From contig NZ_PDOF01000001.1 in the NCBI RefSeq assembly GCF_003226345.1, positions 1,798,001 to 1,862,000 of the forward strand: a stretch of 64,000 bases of DNA, in the 5' to 3' direction. The notes beneath the pieces are model-generated. The model did no database searches and was not told the origin of the DNA. It saw only the letters and a list, made by a program, of their open reading frames with translations. Positions 38,246-46,260 of this stretch are shown in pieces. The DNA comes from Alteribacter lacisalsi (GTDB taxonomy: Bacteria > Bacillota > Bacilli > Bacillales > Salisediminibacteriaceae). A program made the translations under genes and the position numbers. The stretch's first letter is position 1; the number at the start of each line of letters is the position of its first letter.

Positions 38246-39034
38246 TTATCCGTTCTTGAATTCTGCAATAGGCTGACCTTGTTTGACTGCACGAACGTCT
38301 GTTTCAGGGTCCTGGATCATCCCTTCCTCAAACAGGAGGATCACGCTCGATCCAAACGAGAAGTAAGCCATTTCCTCTCCTTTACCGATTTCCTCCCCCT
38401 TAAGGGAATTATCAGGGTGAATACTGTTTACATTTAAAGCGCCTATTTTAACGACACACATGTGTTTATCACCAGGCGTTCTCACTTCGGTAAGGAGACG
38501 GTAATTTTTCGCAAGGACGCGGTCTCCGAGAGCAAGTCCCATCGGATTAACAGGGGAAGAGTGTTTACCCAGGGCCCAGGTTTTTAACACAGTCCCCTCA
38601 ACCGGACTGTGAATTCTGTGGTAATCCGTTGGGCTCAGGTAAAATAACATGTAGGTACCGCCTATATACCTGCGGCTTGTATTCGGTAGGCCCACGAGAT
38701 CCCTGACATCATACATCTGCCCTTTTATAAAAAATGCAGCGTTTTGGCTGATTTGGCCGGTTTCGGCGAGCAGCCCGTCCACGGGACTGACTATAGATGA
38801 GGTGCTCGTGCAGACAGGCCGTACATCAGGTGCCAGCTCCCTGATAAATAAAGACTGAAGCGTGTTAAAGTTTTCCACTCTTTCTTTTGCTTCTTCCATG
38901 TTTATATTGTAGACTCTGGCAAACGAACGAACGAGAGGACGGCTTGCCCGTGAACGGGCGAACGTCCGGATCCCCCATGATTGTACCGGACTTTTTGTAA
39001 GTTCCATTAACGATCGGTAAAGTTGTTTCTTCAA
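38246..39034 (-). CDS. psd: Phosphatidylserine decarboxylase
   Basis: A proenzyme of about 262 residues that makes phosphatidylethanolamine. The self-cleavage region is FSFGSSVILLFE, where the serine after Gly becomes the pyruvoyl group. SPVDGLLAETG and FYLSPTDYHRIHSPVEG carry the conserved Asp and His residues. TTG at 39034 is preferred, with GGAGG 8 nt upstream; a GTG five codons earlier overlaps that site. It is divergent from pssA, the gene making its substrate. Confidence 0.94.
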   Translation of the reverse strand: MKKQLYRSLMELTKSPVQSWGIRTFARSRASRPLVRSFARVYNINMEEAKERVENFNTLQSLFIRELAPDVRPVCTSTSSIVSPVDGLLAETGQISQNAAFFIKGQMYDVRDLVGLPNTSRRYIGGTYMLFYLSPTDYHRIHSPVEGTVLKTWALGKHSSPVNPMGLALGDRVLAKNYRLLTEVRTPGDKHMCVVKIGALNVNSIHPDNSLKGEEIGKGEEMAYFSFGSSVILLFEEGMIQDPETDVRAVKQGQPIAEFKNG

Positions 39035-39177
39035 ATCAAATTCCTCCACACAGTCAATCAGATCCCTGCCGCGCGGGCGAACAGATGACAGTTATTAGTA
39101 GTTTAAAAGATTAAGATATGGTAAAATAAATATTTAAGCAGACTTCATATTACGTCAAATTATAAGGAGTGATGTCG

Positions 39178-39720
39178 TTGACGTTGTTACAGCACTTATT
39201 CGATAACACCTACCGGAAGTTCCGCAGTCAGACAGCCAACCTTCTGACGATCTTTAACCTCAGTCTCGGCGGTTTTGCAATACTGGCAGTCCTTCAGGGA
39301 CAGTACGGTATGAGTGTGGCGTTTATCGTCCTTGCTGCCGTGTTTGACCGTCTCGACGGTAAAGTGGCCAGAAAACTGAACATTACTTCTGACATGGGAA
39401 AACAACTGGATTCATTATGTGATATTATATCATTTGGTGTAGCGCCTGCGTTATTGGTTTATCAATCTGTATTATACCAGTTTTCTGCAGCCGGTATGGT
39501 ATTTACCATTATTTTTATTGCCTGTGGTGCCATCCGTCTTGCCAGATTCAATGTGACTGAACAGGAAGGGTTCTTCGTTGGCCTGCCGATCACGGCAGCC
39601 GGCTGTATCCTGACACTGAGCCATATGCTTAACAACACAGTACCTGCACCGGCCTTTATGTGGATTATACTTGGTTTATCAATCATGATGATCAGTACAT
39701 TCCGCGTCAGAAAGATGTAG
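39178..39720 (+). CDS. pssA: CDP-diacylglycerol--serine O-phosphatidyltransferase
   Basis: A membrane enzyme of about 180 residues that forms phosphatidylserine. The CDP-alcohol phosphatidyltransferase motif DG-x2-AR-x8-G-x3-D-x3-D is exact in DGKVARKLNITSDMGKQLD followed by SLCD. About six helices. The start is ambiguous: AAGGAG lies 8 nt before TTG 39178, while GTG 39169 and ATG 39172 are in frame but too close to it. Together with divergent psd it makes phosphatidylethanolamine. Confidence 0.92.
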   Translation: MTLLQHLFDNTYRKFRSQTANLLTIFNLSLGGFAILAVLQGQYGMSVAFIVLAAVFDRLDGKVARKLNITSDMGKQLDSLCDIISFGVAPALLVYQSVLYQFSAAGMVFTIIFIACGAIRLARFNVTEQEGFFVGLPITAAGCILTLSHMLNNTVPAPAFMWIILGLSIMMISTFRVRKM

Positions 39721-39725
39721 CACTG

Positions 39726-39762
39726 GAGCGACCTTTTGTTAACAAAAGGACGCTCTTTTTTT
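39726..39762 (+). terminator. Terminator after pssA
   Basis: GAGCGACCTTTTGTT pairs with AACAAAAGGACGCTC, with one A/A mismatch, followed by seven T. Confidence 0.9.
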
Positions 39763-40008
39763 CTTCCCGCCTGACGAAGGACTTAAACAGCGGCTATGAG
39801 GGCGAACCGTTACGGGCAGACTTATAGATAATAAAAGGTGATCTTGACCTGGCGCAAACGGAGTTCGAATGTACCGGTTCGATACATTCTATGGTTTATT
39901 GTCCTTATTTCAGGTTTTTTTTATTCTGCCGCGCTGCGGGACCATCCTCCATGCACCACTTCAATAAAGTTCATTTTTAATCATACTCATAATTAAAGGA
40001 GAACGACT

Positions 40009-42612
40009 ATGCAGGTAATCCTTTCCCATACAAACCTGGATTTTGACGGCCTGGCTTCCATGATGGCTGCAAAGAAACTTCACCCGGATGCATCACTGGT
40101 TCTGCCTGACAAATGCCAGTCGGCTGTCGAGCATTACCTTGCCATCCATAAAGACCTGTTTTCTATTACAGATGAACGACATTTGGACTGGGATAACATT
40201 ACGCAGGTAATCCTGACCGACACCTCCTCCCTTAAGCGCACGGGGAACATTGGCAATCGGCTGCCCGATGAAGTACCTGTACTCTGCTACGATCATCACG
40301 GCGATCCGCCCCATTCGACGTCTACCTTCACATGCATACATAAAAAGTACGGAGCGTGCATCACCCTTCTTCTCGAAAAAATTAATGAAGAGGCTTTGGA
40401 CATCTCCCCTTTTGAAGCGACACTGTTTGCCCTTGGTCTTTATTCAGATACGGGAAGTCTGAGCTACAGCTCCACGTGCCCTGAAGACCTTTTGGCCGGA
40501 AGTCGGCTGCTTCAGGCTGGAGCAAGCCTCGAAGTTGTGGAGCAGTTTAAGGAGGCACCGTTAAGCGGTGATGAGCAGACCCTTTTCCGGGCTCTGATGG
40601 ACAACATGACAATCGAATATTACGACGGAGTTGATGCAGCAATTGCCGTTCACGAACAGGAGAGCTATACAGGCGGTCTTGCCTCCATTGCCAGCCTGCT
40701 ACTGTCTGTAACAGGTTCGGATGCAATCTTCTGTCTTGTTCGTATGAATGATAAAACCTTTATTACAGCGCGCTCTGCTTCCGACAGAATTAACGTGCTG
40801 CCTGTCATCCAGACTCTTGGCGGCGGAGGGCATGCAAAAGCGGCAAGTGCGATGCGCAAAGACCTCTCCCCTCTTGTTCTCGCTGATGAATTACGGCAGC
40901 AGCTCCACGAGATCAGCGGGAGTGATACAACAGCAAAAGATATCATGAGCACACCTGTCAGAGTGGTTGCCCCTCACACCTCCGTGGTGGATGTGTCCAA
41001 AATGCTCTACCGGTACGGACATACAGGCTTTCCGGTTACGGAAAACGGTAGACTGGCGGGCATCATTTCCCGGCGTGACGTGGATAAAGCCCTTCATCAT
41101 AACCTGGGACATGCTCCGGTAAAGGGCTACATGAGTACCAGTCCGGTAACGATCAATCCTGATACGTCCCTTGAAAAAATCCAGGCGGTGATGATGGAAA
41201 AAAATGTTGGAAGAATGCCTGTCATAGACTGCGGTGAAGTGGTGGGAATTGTTTCGCGTTCAAATGTCATTGAAGCTTTGCACGGAAAATCTCCAAAGCC
41301 GAAAGCAGCAACAGAGACATCCAGATCGGCTGCCCGTACGAACCTTGCCTTTTCTGCAAAAAGCAGGCTATCTCAAAACCTTTTTAATCTCATTACCCTG
41401 ATCGGAAACCGTGCATCGGCGCTCAACATGAAACCGTATCTGATCGGTGGTATCGTAAGAGATCTGATTCTGGGTCGCGACAATCAGGATATTGATATCG
41501 TTGTTGAAGGAAATGCTATTGAGCTTGGAGAAAACCTTGCCGCGTCCGAAGGTGGATCTGTACGGACACACGAAGCTTTCAAGACCGCCACCTGGACATC
41601 ACCTGAAGGTATTAAAGTAGATCTGACCAGTGCCCGAACAGAATATTACGATTATCCTGCAGCACTTCCACAGGTGGAACTTTCCGACATTAAAGAAGAT
41701 CTGTATCGGCGCGATTTTACGATCAATGCCATGGGAATGTCCCTTGCCCCAGTTGACTTCGGACGACTGATTGACTTTTTTAACGGGTATCTCGACATTC
41801 GCGGTGGAATAATTAAAGTTCTTTACAACCTGAGCTTTACTGAAGATCCGACCCGGGTTCTTCGGGCCATGCGGTTTGAGCATCGCTTTTCTTTTCACAT
41901 GGATGAACAGACGGAAACTCTGGCACGAAATCACGGGAGGACACTCTCATCTGTTTCAAAACCACGAATAGCAGGAGAGCTTTCGAGGCTTTTGATCGAA
42001 GAAAGCCCGGTGTTTTTTGTAAAACGGGCAGCAGAGCTTGATGTGTTCAGATACATTCTCTCGTCTCACGAAGATGTGATCACCTGTCTTTCACGCCTGT
42101 CGGTTTATGAAGAGCTGGCGAAGCAGGTGAATCTCGAGAAATCTATTCACAACTGGACCGCCATTCTAACTCTGCTCTCAGATTTTACACCTGATGCTTT
42201 CAGTGAATGCCGTTCGTATGCCCATAATAAACAGGAAGCCCGCTATGTGTCTGAAATTGAATCCATTTCATCAGCAGTGCGCCCTGCCGTGATAAAACTG
42301 TCTGAGTGGCACCGCATTCTCGAAGGAAAAAGTTCAGTCGCCTCGGCTGTATTTTTTGCAAAAGCCGGCTCTGAGGATCAGGCAATTGCCGAAATGGGAC
42401 GACTTTATCTGACTGGAAGAGAGCAGGTAAAAAACCGGATCAGCGGGCAGGATCTAATTAAACTCGGGCTTGAACCGGGACCGGATTTTAAGGAATGGCT
42501 GCTTGAGATTGAAGGGAAATGGCTTGATGAACCCAATCTCACAAAAGACGACATGCTCAGGTGGGCTCAAGAGCACCTTCTAATACGTGCCAGTGAGAAT
42601 GAAACTGAATGA
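40009..42612 (+). CDS. DHH-CBS-tRNA nucleotidyltransferase (A-adding enzyme type)
   Basis: An 867-residue multidomain protein. Residues 1-300 are a DHH/DHHA1 phosphoesterase (SHTNLDFDGLASMM, CYDHHGDPP, GGGGHAKAASAMR). About 310-430 is a pair of CBS domains (DIMSTPVRVVAPHTSVVDV; GYMSTSPVTINPDTSLEKI). The rest is a class II tRNA nucleotidyltransferase with the active site LIGGIVRDLILGRDNQDIDI and RRDFTINAMGMSL, then EDPTRVLRAMRFEHRFSF. This architecture is known from the A-adding enzymes of organisms where CCA addition is split between CC- and A-adding proteins, such as B. halodurans. The separate CC-adding enzyme is not in the window. ATG with AAAGGAG upstream. Confidence 0.9.
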   Translation: MQVILSHTNLDFDGLASMMAAKKLHPDASLVLPDKCQSAVEHYLAIHKDLFSITDERHLDWDNITQVILTDTSSLKRTGNIGNRLPDEVPVLCYDHHGDPPHSTSTFTCIHKKYGACITLLLEKINEEALDISPFEATLFALGLYSDTGSLSYSSTCPEDLLAGSRLLQAGASLEVVEQFKEAPLSGDEQTLFRALMDNMTIEYYDGVDAAIAVHEQESYTGGLASIASLLLSVTGSDAIFCLVRMNDKTFITARSASDRINVLPVIQTLGGGGHAKAASAMRKDLSPLVLADELRQQLHEISGSDTTAKDIMSTPVRVVAPHTSVVDVSKMLYRYGHTGFPVTENGRLAGIISRRDVDKALHHNLGHAPVKGYMSTSPVTINPDTSLEKIQAVMMEKNVGRMPVIDCGEVVGIVSRSNVIEALHGKSPKPKAATETSRSAARTNLAFSAKSRLSQNLFNLITLIGNRASALNMKPYLIGGIVRDLILGRDNQDIDIVVEGNAIELGENLAASEGGSVRTHEAFKTATWTSPEGIKVDLTSARTEYYDYPAALPQVELSDIKEDLYRRDFTINAMGMSLAPVDFGRLIDFFNGYLDIRGGIIKVLYNLSFTEDPTRVLRAMRFEHRFSFHMDEQTETLARNHGRTLSSVSKPRIAGELSRLLIEESPVFFVKRAAELDVFRYILSSHEDVITCLSRLSVYEELAKQVNLEKSIHNWTAILTLLSDFTPDAFSECRSYAHNKQEARYVSEIESISSAVRPAVIKLSEWHRILEGKSSVASAVFFAKAGSEDQAIAEMGRLYLTGREQVKNRISGQDLIKLGLEPGPDFKEWLLEIEGKWLDEPNLTKDDMLRWAQEHLLIRASENETE

Positions 42613-42636
42613 TTGAGAAGAGAGTCCCTCTTTAGT

Positions 42637-42672
42637 ATGCTCACAGTGGTTATAAATCTGTGAGCATTTTTC
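42637..42672 (+). terminator. Terminator after the nucleotidyltransferase gene
   Basis: ATGCTCACAG (42637-42646) pairs perfectly with CTGTGAGCAT (42658-42667), followed by a T run. Confidence 0.9.
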
Positions 42673-42734
42673 TTGAAGGTATACTGCAGACCGGTATAAT
42701 AGAAAACTGTGATCCGGTTATCAGATGATTTATT

Positions 42735-42749
42735 TTATAATTATTATCG
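42735..42749. promoter_or_regulatory. Fur/PerR-family box upstream of the peroxiredoxin promoter
   Basis: TTATAATTATTATCG matches both the PerR box (TTATAATNATTATAA) and the 7-1-7 Fur box (TGATAATNATTATCA) at 12 of 14 defined positions. It lies just upstream of the -35 element. Confidence 0.6.
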
Positions 42750-42757
42750 ATAACCGG

Positions 42758-42785
42758 TTGACATCGGAAAAATGTTTGTTAAAAT
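42758..42785 (+). promoter_or_regulatory. Sigma-A promoter of the peroxiredoxin gene
   Basis: A consensus TTGACA (42758-42763) is followed after 16 nt by TAAAAT (42780-42785). It is flanked by two Fur-family boxes. Confidence 0.7.
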
Positions 42786-42800
42786 ATAATTTGTATTACT

Positions 42801-42815
42801 TGATAATTATTATTA
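42801..42815. promoter_or_regulatory. Second Fur/PerR-family box, downstream of the promoter
   Basis: TGATAATTATTATTA matches the 7-1-7 Fur box at 13 of 14 positions and the PerR box at 12 of 14. It lies between the transcription start region and the ribosome binding site, a place where repressor binding would block transcription. Confidence 0.6.
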
Positions 42816-42832
42816 ATAAAGGGGAGATACTT

Positions 42833-43378
42833 GTGACAGACAAGCGTATGGTAGCAAAACAGGCACCAAGATTTGAAATGGATGCAGTACTTCCGAATAA
42901 GGAATTCGGGAAGGTCTCTCTCGAAGATAATATGAAAAACGACAAGTGGACCGTCCTCTACTTTTACCCGATGGACTTCACTTTTGTATGCCCGACAGAA
43001 ATTACGTCCCTTAGTGACCGTCAGGATGAATTCGACGATCTGGATGCTGAGGTGATCGGGGTTTCTACAGATACGATTCACACACATCTTGCATGGATTA
43101 ATACAGACCGCGATGACAACGGACTCGGTAAGCTTGAGCATTCCCTTGCAGCAGACACAAACCACCGTGTTGCACGCGAATACGGCGTACTGCTTGAGGA
43201 CGAAGGTGTAGCACTGCGCGGCCTGTTCATCATCAGCCCTGAAGGCGAGCTTATGTATTCCGTGGTGAACCACAACAATATCGGCCGCGATGTGGATGAA
43301 ACACTGCGTGTTCTTCAGGCTCTTCAGACAGGCGGACTGTGCCCGGCGAACTGGAAGCCTGGACAAGCGACACTTTAA
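42833..43378 (+). CDS. Typical 2-Cys peroxiredoxin
   Basis: A 181-residue AhpC/Prx-family peroxidase. The peroxidatic cysteine is in FYPMDFTFVCPTEITSLSDR, and the resolving cysteine in QTGGLCPANWKPGQ. The conserved arginine is in ALRGLFIISPEGEL. The GTG at 42833 has GGGGAG upstream; the longer in-frame extension runs through the promoter and operator boxes and is not coding. It reduces hydrogen and organic peroxides using a thioredoxin-like donor. Fur/PerR-like boxes predict induction by peroxide or by iron or manganese status. A thioredoxin-fold protein follows after 93 nt. Confidence 0.93.
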   Translation: MTDKRMVAKQAPRFEMDAVLPNKEFGKVSLEDNMKNDKWTVLYFYPMDFTFVCPTEITSLSDRQDEFDDLDAEVIGVSTDTIHTHLAWINTDRDDNGLGKLEHSLAADTNHRVAREYGVLLEDEGVALRGLFIISPEGELMYSVVNHNNIGRDVDETLRVLQALQTGGLCPANWKPGQATL

Positions 43379-43471
43379 TATAAACAAATAGCTGCGGTAC
43401 CCTCTCCGGAGGGTATCGCTGTGACTTAGTACCGAACAACTAACATCCCTATCAGCAGGAGTGATAACACG

Positions 43472-43921
43472 ATGAAACTTAGATCAGATATGCCCGAACT
43501 CAGTGGTGCCACTGAATGGCTTAACGATGAACTCACACGAGATGATCTTGTAGGTGACAAACCAACCCTTTTCCACTTCTGGTCTGTGAGCTGCGGACTC
43601 TGTAAAGAAGCGATGCCTGATATTAATGAATTCCGTGATGAATTTGAAGATGACTTGAACGTTGTGGCTGTTCATATGCCCCGCTCCGAAAAAGACCTGG
43701 ATATGAGCGTGATCAAAGCGATGGCCCTCAGCCATGATATCGCTCAGCCGATCTTTGTTGATAACGAGCATAAGCTCACAGATGCTTTTGAAAATCAGTA
43801 CGTGCCTGCGTACTATGTATTTGACGAAGAAGGCAAACTCCGCCACTTCCAGGCTGGCGGCGGCGGCATGAAAATGCTCCGTAAACGGGTAAACCGCGTG
43901 CTTGGAAACGAAGAAAAGTAA
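43472..43921 (+). CDS. Thioredoxin-fold protein, TlpA/ResA-like, cytosolic
   Basis: A 149-residue thioredoxin-fold protein with the redox motif CGLC in FHFWSVSCGLCKEAMPDINE and a cis-proline in ENQYVPAYYVFDEEG. There is no signal peptide or membrane anchor, so unlike ResA it should act in the cytosol. It lies 93 nt after the peroxiredoxin, with only a weak hairpin without T run between (43393-43419), so partial co-transcription is likely and it may be the electron donor of that peroxidase. ATG with AGGAGTG upstream. Confidence 0.88.
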   Translation: MKLRSDMPELSGATEWLNDELTRDDLVGDKPTLFHFWSVSCGLCKEAMPDINEFRDEFEDDLNVVAVHMPRSEKDLDMSVIKAMALSHDIAQPIFVDNEHKLTDAFENQYVPAYYVFDEEGKLRHFQAGGGGMKMLRKRVNRVLGNEEK

Positions 43922-43935
43922 AAAAGACATCCTGC

Positions 43936-43979
43936 ATCCCCCTTTCTGTGAGGTAACATTCATGAGAGGGGGATTTTTT
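43936..43979 (+). terminator. Terminator after the thioredoxin-fold gene
   Basis: ATCCCCCTTTC (43936-43946) pairs with GAGAGGGGGAT (43963-43973, one mismatch), followed by TTTTT. Confidence 0.85.
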
Positions 43980-44013
43980 GATTACCGTGAGCTAAGTACA
44001 AGTATTTATAAAA

Positions 44014-44194
44014 AGCTCATTTCGTAAAGATTGTTGCTTTAACTAGCTTTAATTTCGTAGCGAAAGGCCGCGACTCCTGCGGGAAAAGCAACCGTCGAAG
44101 ACCCCGGAGGGTGATGTTCCCGAGGAGGCTGAGGCGTTGCCCGCGGAAAGCGTCGGCCTGCAGCGCAGAAAACAACAATCTATCCGAAAACAGC
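44014..44194. repeat. 181-bp GC-rich repeat element with imperfect inverted ends
   Basis: The left end AGCTCATTTCGTAAAGATTG (44014 onward) and the right end ending GAAAACAGCC (44194) are inverted repeats matching at 18 of 23 positions. The core carries CGCGACTCCTGCGGGAAAAG, GACCCCGGAGGG, CCCGAGGAGGCTGAGGCG and GCCCGCGGAAAGCG. This is the best-preserved copy of the family in the window. It fills most of the gap before deoD and codes for nothing. Confidence 0.7.
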
Positions 44195-44363
44195 CTTATA
44201 AAATAAGTACAAGATTGGATAACCGAAATAATTCCTGCCTCCCCCACCCTGTATTCTCCCTATAAGTTGACTTAAGCCTTTTCTTTTCGCTATTCTAGAG
44301 AAGGAAGAGCATCGGCCGCATCTGCGGCATGCTTAATTGATCTGATACAGGAGGCTACATTTT

Positions 44364-45074
44364 ATGAGTGTACATATCGGTGCAAAAGAAGGCGAAATTG
44401 CAGAATCCATTCTGCTTCCGGGGGATCCTCTCCGCGCAAAGTATATCGCAGAAAACTTTCTTGAAGACGTAACCTGCTACAATGAAGTTCGTGGGATGCT
44501 CGGCTACACAGGAACTTACAAAGGTGAGCGTATTTCCGTTCAGGGGACAGGCATGGGTGTACCGTCCATTTCCATCTACGTCCATGAACTGATCAACAGC
44601 TATGGGGTAAAGAACCTGATTCGCGTAGGTACGTGCGGAGCATTCCAGAAAGATGTTAAAGTACGTGACGTGATCCTTGCCCAGAGTGCGTCCAGTGACT
44701 CAGGTGTGAACCAGCGCTACTTCGGCGGAATCGATTTCGCTCCTACAGCCGATTTCGGTCTTTTGAAAGCAGCTTATGACGGTGCAGTTGAAAGCGGGCT
44801 GAACGTTCGTGTCGGAAACGTGTTTACAAGTGACGTTTTCTATAACGACTATAAAGATACAGTACAAAAACTTGCGGATCATCAGGTGCTTGCAGTGGAA
44901 ATGGAGTCCTCTGCTCTTTACACGATCGCTGCACGCTTTGGCGTCCATGCATTGAGCGTACTCACAGTAAGCGACCACCTCATTACCGGTGAAGAAACAA
45001 GCTCACAGGAGCGTCAGGAAACGTTCAACGAGATGGTTGACGTTGCCCTCACCGCGGCCATTCAGTCAAAATAA
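44364..45074 (+). CDS. deoD: Purine nucleoside phosphorylase DeoD-type
   Basis: A 236-residue phosphorylase that cleaves purine (deoxy)nucleosides to base and pentose 1-phosphate. It starts [30 protein letters not shown] region-wise, with the phosphate-binding GDPLRAK and the family block [16 protein letters not shown]. The active-site Asp is in [14 protein letters not shown], and [12 protein letters not shown] binds the ribose. Length is typical of the hexameric class. Its product deoxyribose 1-phosphate could, after isomerisation, feed DeoC. ATG with AGGAGG upstream. Confidence 0.95.
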   Translation: MSVHIGAKEGEIAESILLPGDPLRAKYIAENFLEDVTCYNEVRGMLGYTGTYKGERISVQGTGMGVPSISIYVHELINSYGVKNLIRVGTCGAFQKDVKVRDVILAQSASSDSGVNQRYFGGIDFAPTADFGLLKAAYDGAVESGLNVRVGNVFTSDVFYNDYKDTVQKLADHQVLAVEMESSALYTIAARFGVHALSVLTVSDHLITGEETSSQERQETFNEMVDVALTAAIQSK

Positions 45075-45080
45075 CATACG

Positions 45081-45113
45081 AAGCGCCCTGTCCTGTTGGA
45101 CGGGCGCTTTTTA
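45081..45113. terminator. Bidirectional terminator between deoD and the lipoate ligase gene
   Basis: AAGCGCCCTGTCC pairs with GGACGGGCGCTT around a short loop, with TTTTT on the plus side. The two genes converge here. Confidence 0.88.
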
Positions 45114-45132
45114 CTGCCGTATCTAAAGCTGT

Positions 45133-46122
45133 CTAGTAAATCAGATTTGCCAGATCTTCCTGAGGGATCGGTCCGAAATAATGTTTCGTATCTAAATTCC
45201 CAAGCGCCTTCATAATCTCTGAACGCTCATAGCGGGAACCAATCAGGGCTTTCTCTACATCTACAACTTCTCCGACTCCGAAAAAGTCCCCATAAATTTT
45301 GCAGTCTGTAATGGTCCCTTTGCGTATATCCAGGCGGATATCGACCGTACCGGCATCAAAGCGCTTCGACCGTTTCAGATCAAATTTAGGAGATTTTCCG
45401 TAATTCCACTCCCAGTTCCGGTAGCGCTCTGCTGAAATCCGCTCAATACCTTTCCAGTCTTCCTCGGTCAGCTTATATTCCGGGATCTCTTCTGATTCCT
45501 CGAAAATATAGCGAAGAAGGAGGCTCTTAAATTCGTCCATTGTCAGCGGCTCATCAAGAAACTCATTAATGTTGGCAACACGGCTGCGAATCGACTTAAT
45601 CCCTTTGGAACGGATCTTTTCATCGCTCACATTCAAGGCACTCACCACGTTCTCCATCTCCGAGTCCAGAAGCAGGGTCCCGTGGCTGAACATTCGGCCT
45701 TTTGTTGTGTACTGGGCGTTACCTGAAATCTTCCTCTCCCCTACCTGCAGGTCATTTCTTCCTGTCAGCTCCGCCTCAACGCCAAGCTTTCGCAGGGCAT
45801 CCACGACAGGTTGTGTGAATTTTCGGAAGTTATGGAAGCTCTCTCCGTCATCTTTCGTAATAAAGCTGAAGTTCAGATTTCCCGTGTCATGATAGACGGC
45901 TCCTCCTCCACTGAGACGGCGAACGACTTTTATCCCGTTCTTTTCAACATACTCCCTGTTGATTTCCTCAATTGTATTCTGGTTCTTCCCTATGATAATC
46001 GACGGTCCGTTCACGTAAAAAAGCAGATATGTATCTTCAGGGTCAAGGTGTTTTAAGGCATATTCCTCGATCGCAAGGTTAATTCCGGGATCTGTAATTC
46101 CGTTATTGCTGATAAATCTCAT
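45133..46122 (-). CDS. lplJ: Lipoate--protein ligase
   Basis: A 329-residue BPL/LplA/LipB-fold enzyme that activates free lipoate with ATP and attaches it to lipoyl domains of E2 and GcvH proteins. Motifs: VVRRLSGGGAVYHDTGNLNFSF-like region (RRLSGGGAVYHD), NDLQVGERKISGNAQY with the catalytic lysine, and HGTLLLDSEM. The C-terminal accessory domain is present. It is close in size to B. subtilis LplJ (331 aa). ATG with GAGGAGG upstream. Confidence 0.92.
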   Translation of the reverse strand: MRFISNNGITDPGINLAIEEYALKHLDPEDTYLLFYVNGPSIIIGKNQNTIEEINREYVEKNGIKVVRRLSGGGAVYHDTGNLNFSFITKDDGESFHNFRKFTQPVVDALRKLGVEAELTGRNDLQVGERKISGNAQYTTKGRMFSHGTLLLDSEMENVVSALNVSDEKIRSKGIKSIRSRVANINEFLDEPLTMDEFKSLLLRYIFEESEEIPEYKLTEEDWKGIERISAERYRNWEWNYGKSPKFDLKRSKRFDAGTVDIRLDIRKGTITDCKIYGDFFGVGEVVDVEKALIGSRYERSEIMKALGNLDTKHYFGPIPQEDLANLIY

Positions 46123-46260
46123 TGCACTTCCTCCTCATCTGTTTTCCTTCTTATTTTATCACAATAAGGCCCTTCTTCCACAATCTGTACAAGAGCGTAT
46201 ATTTTCCCCTGTATATGACAGACATTAAGGGGTGATAGAACGGTACAGGAGGTGTACGGG

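Noticed and set aside
43393-43419. Hairpin between peroxiredoxin and thioredoxin-fold genes as a terminator
   Set aside because: The stem is clear but has no T run on either strand, so read-through is more likely.
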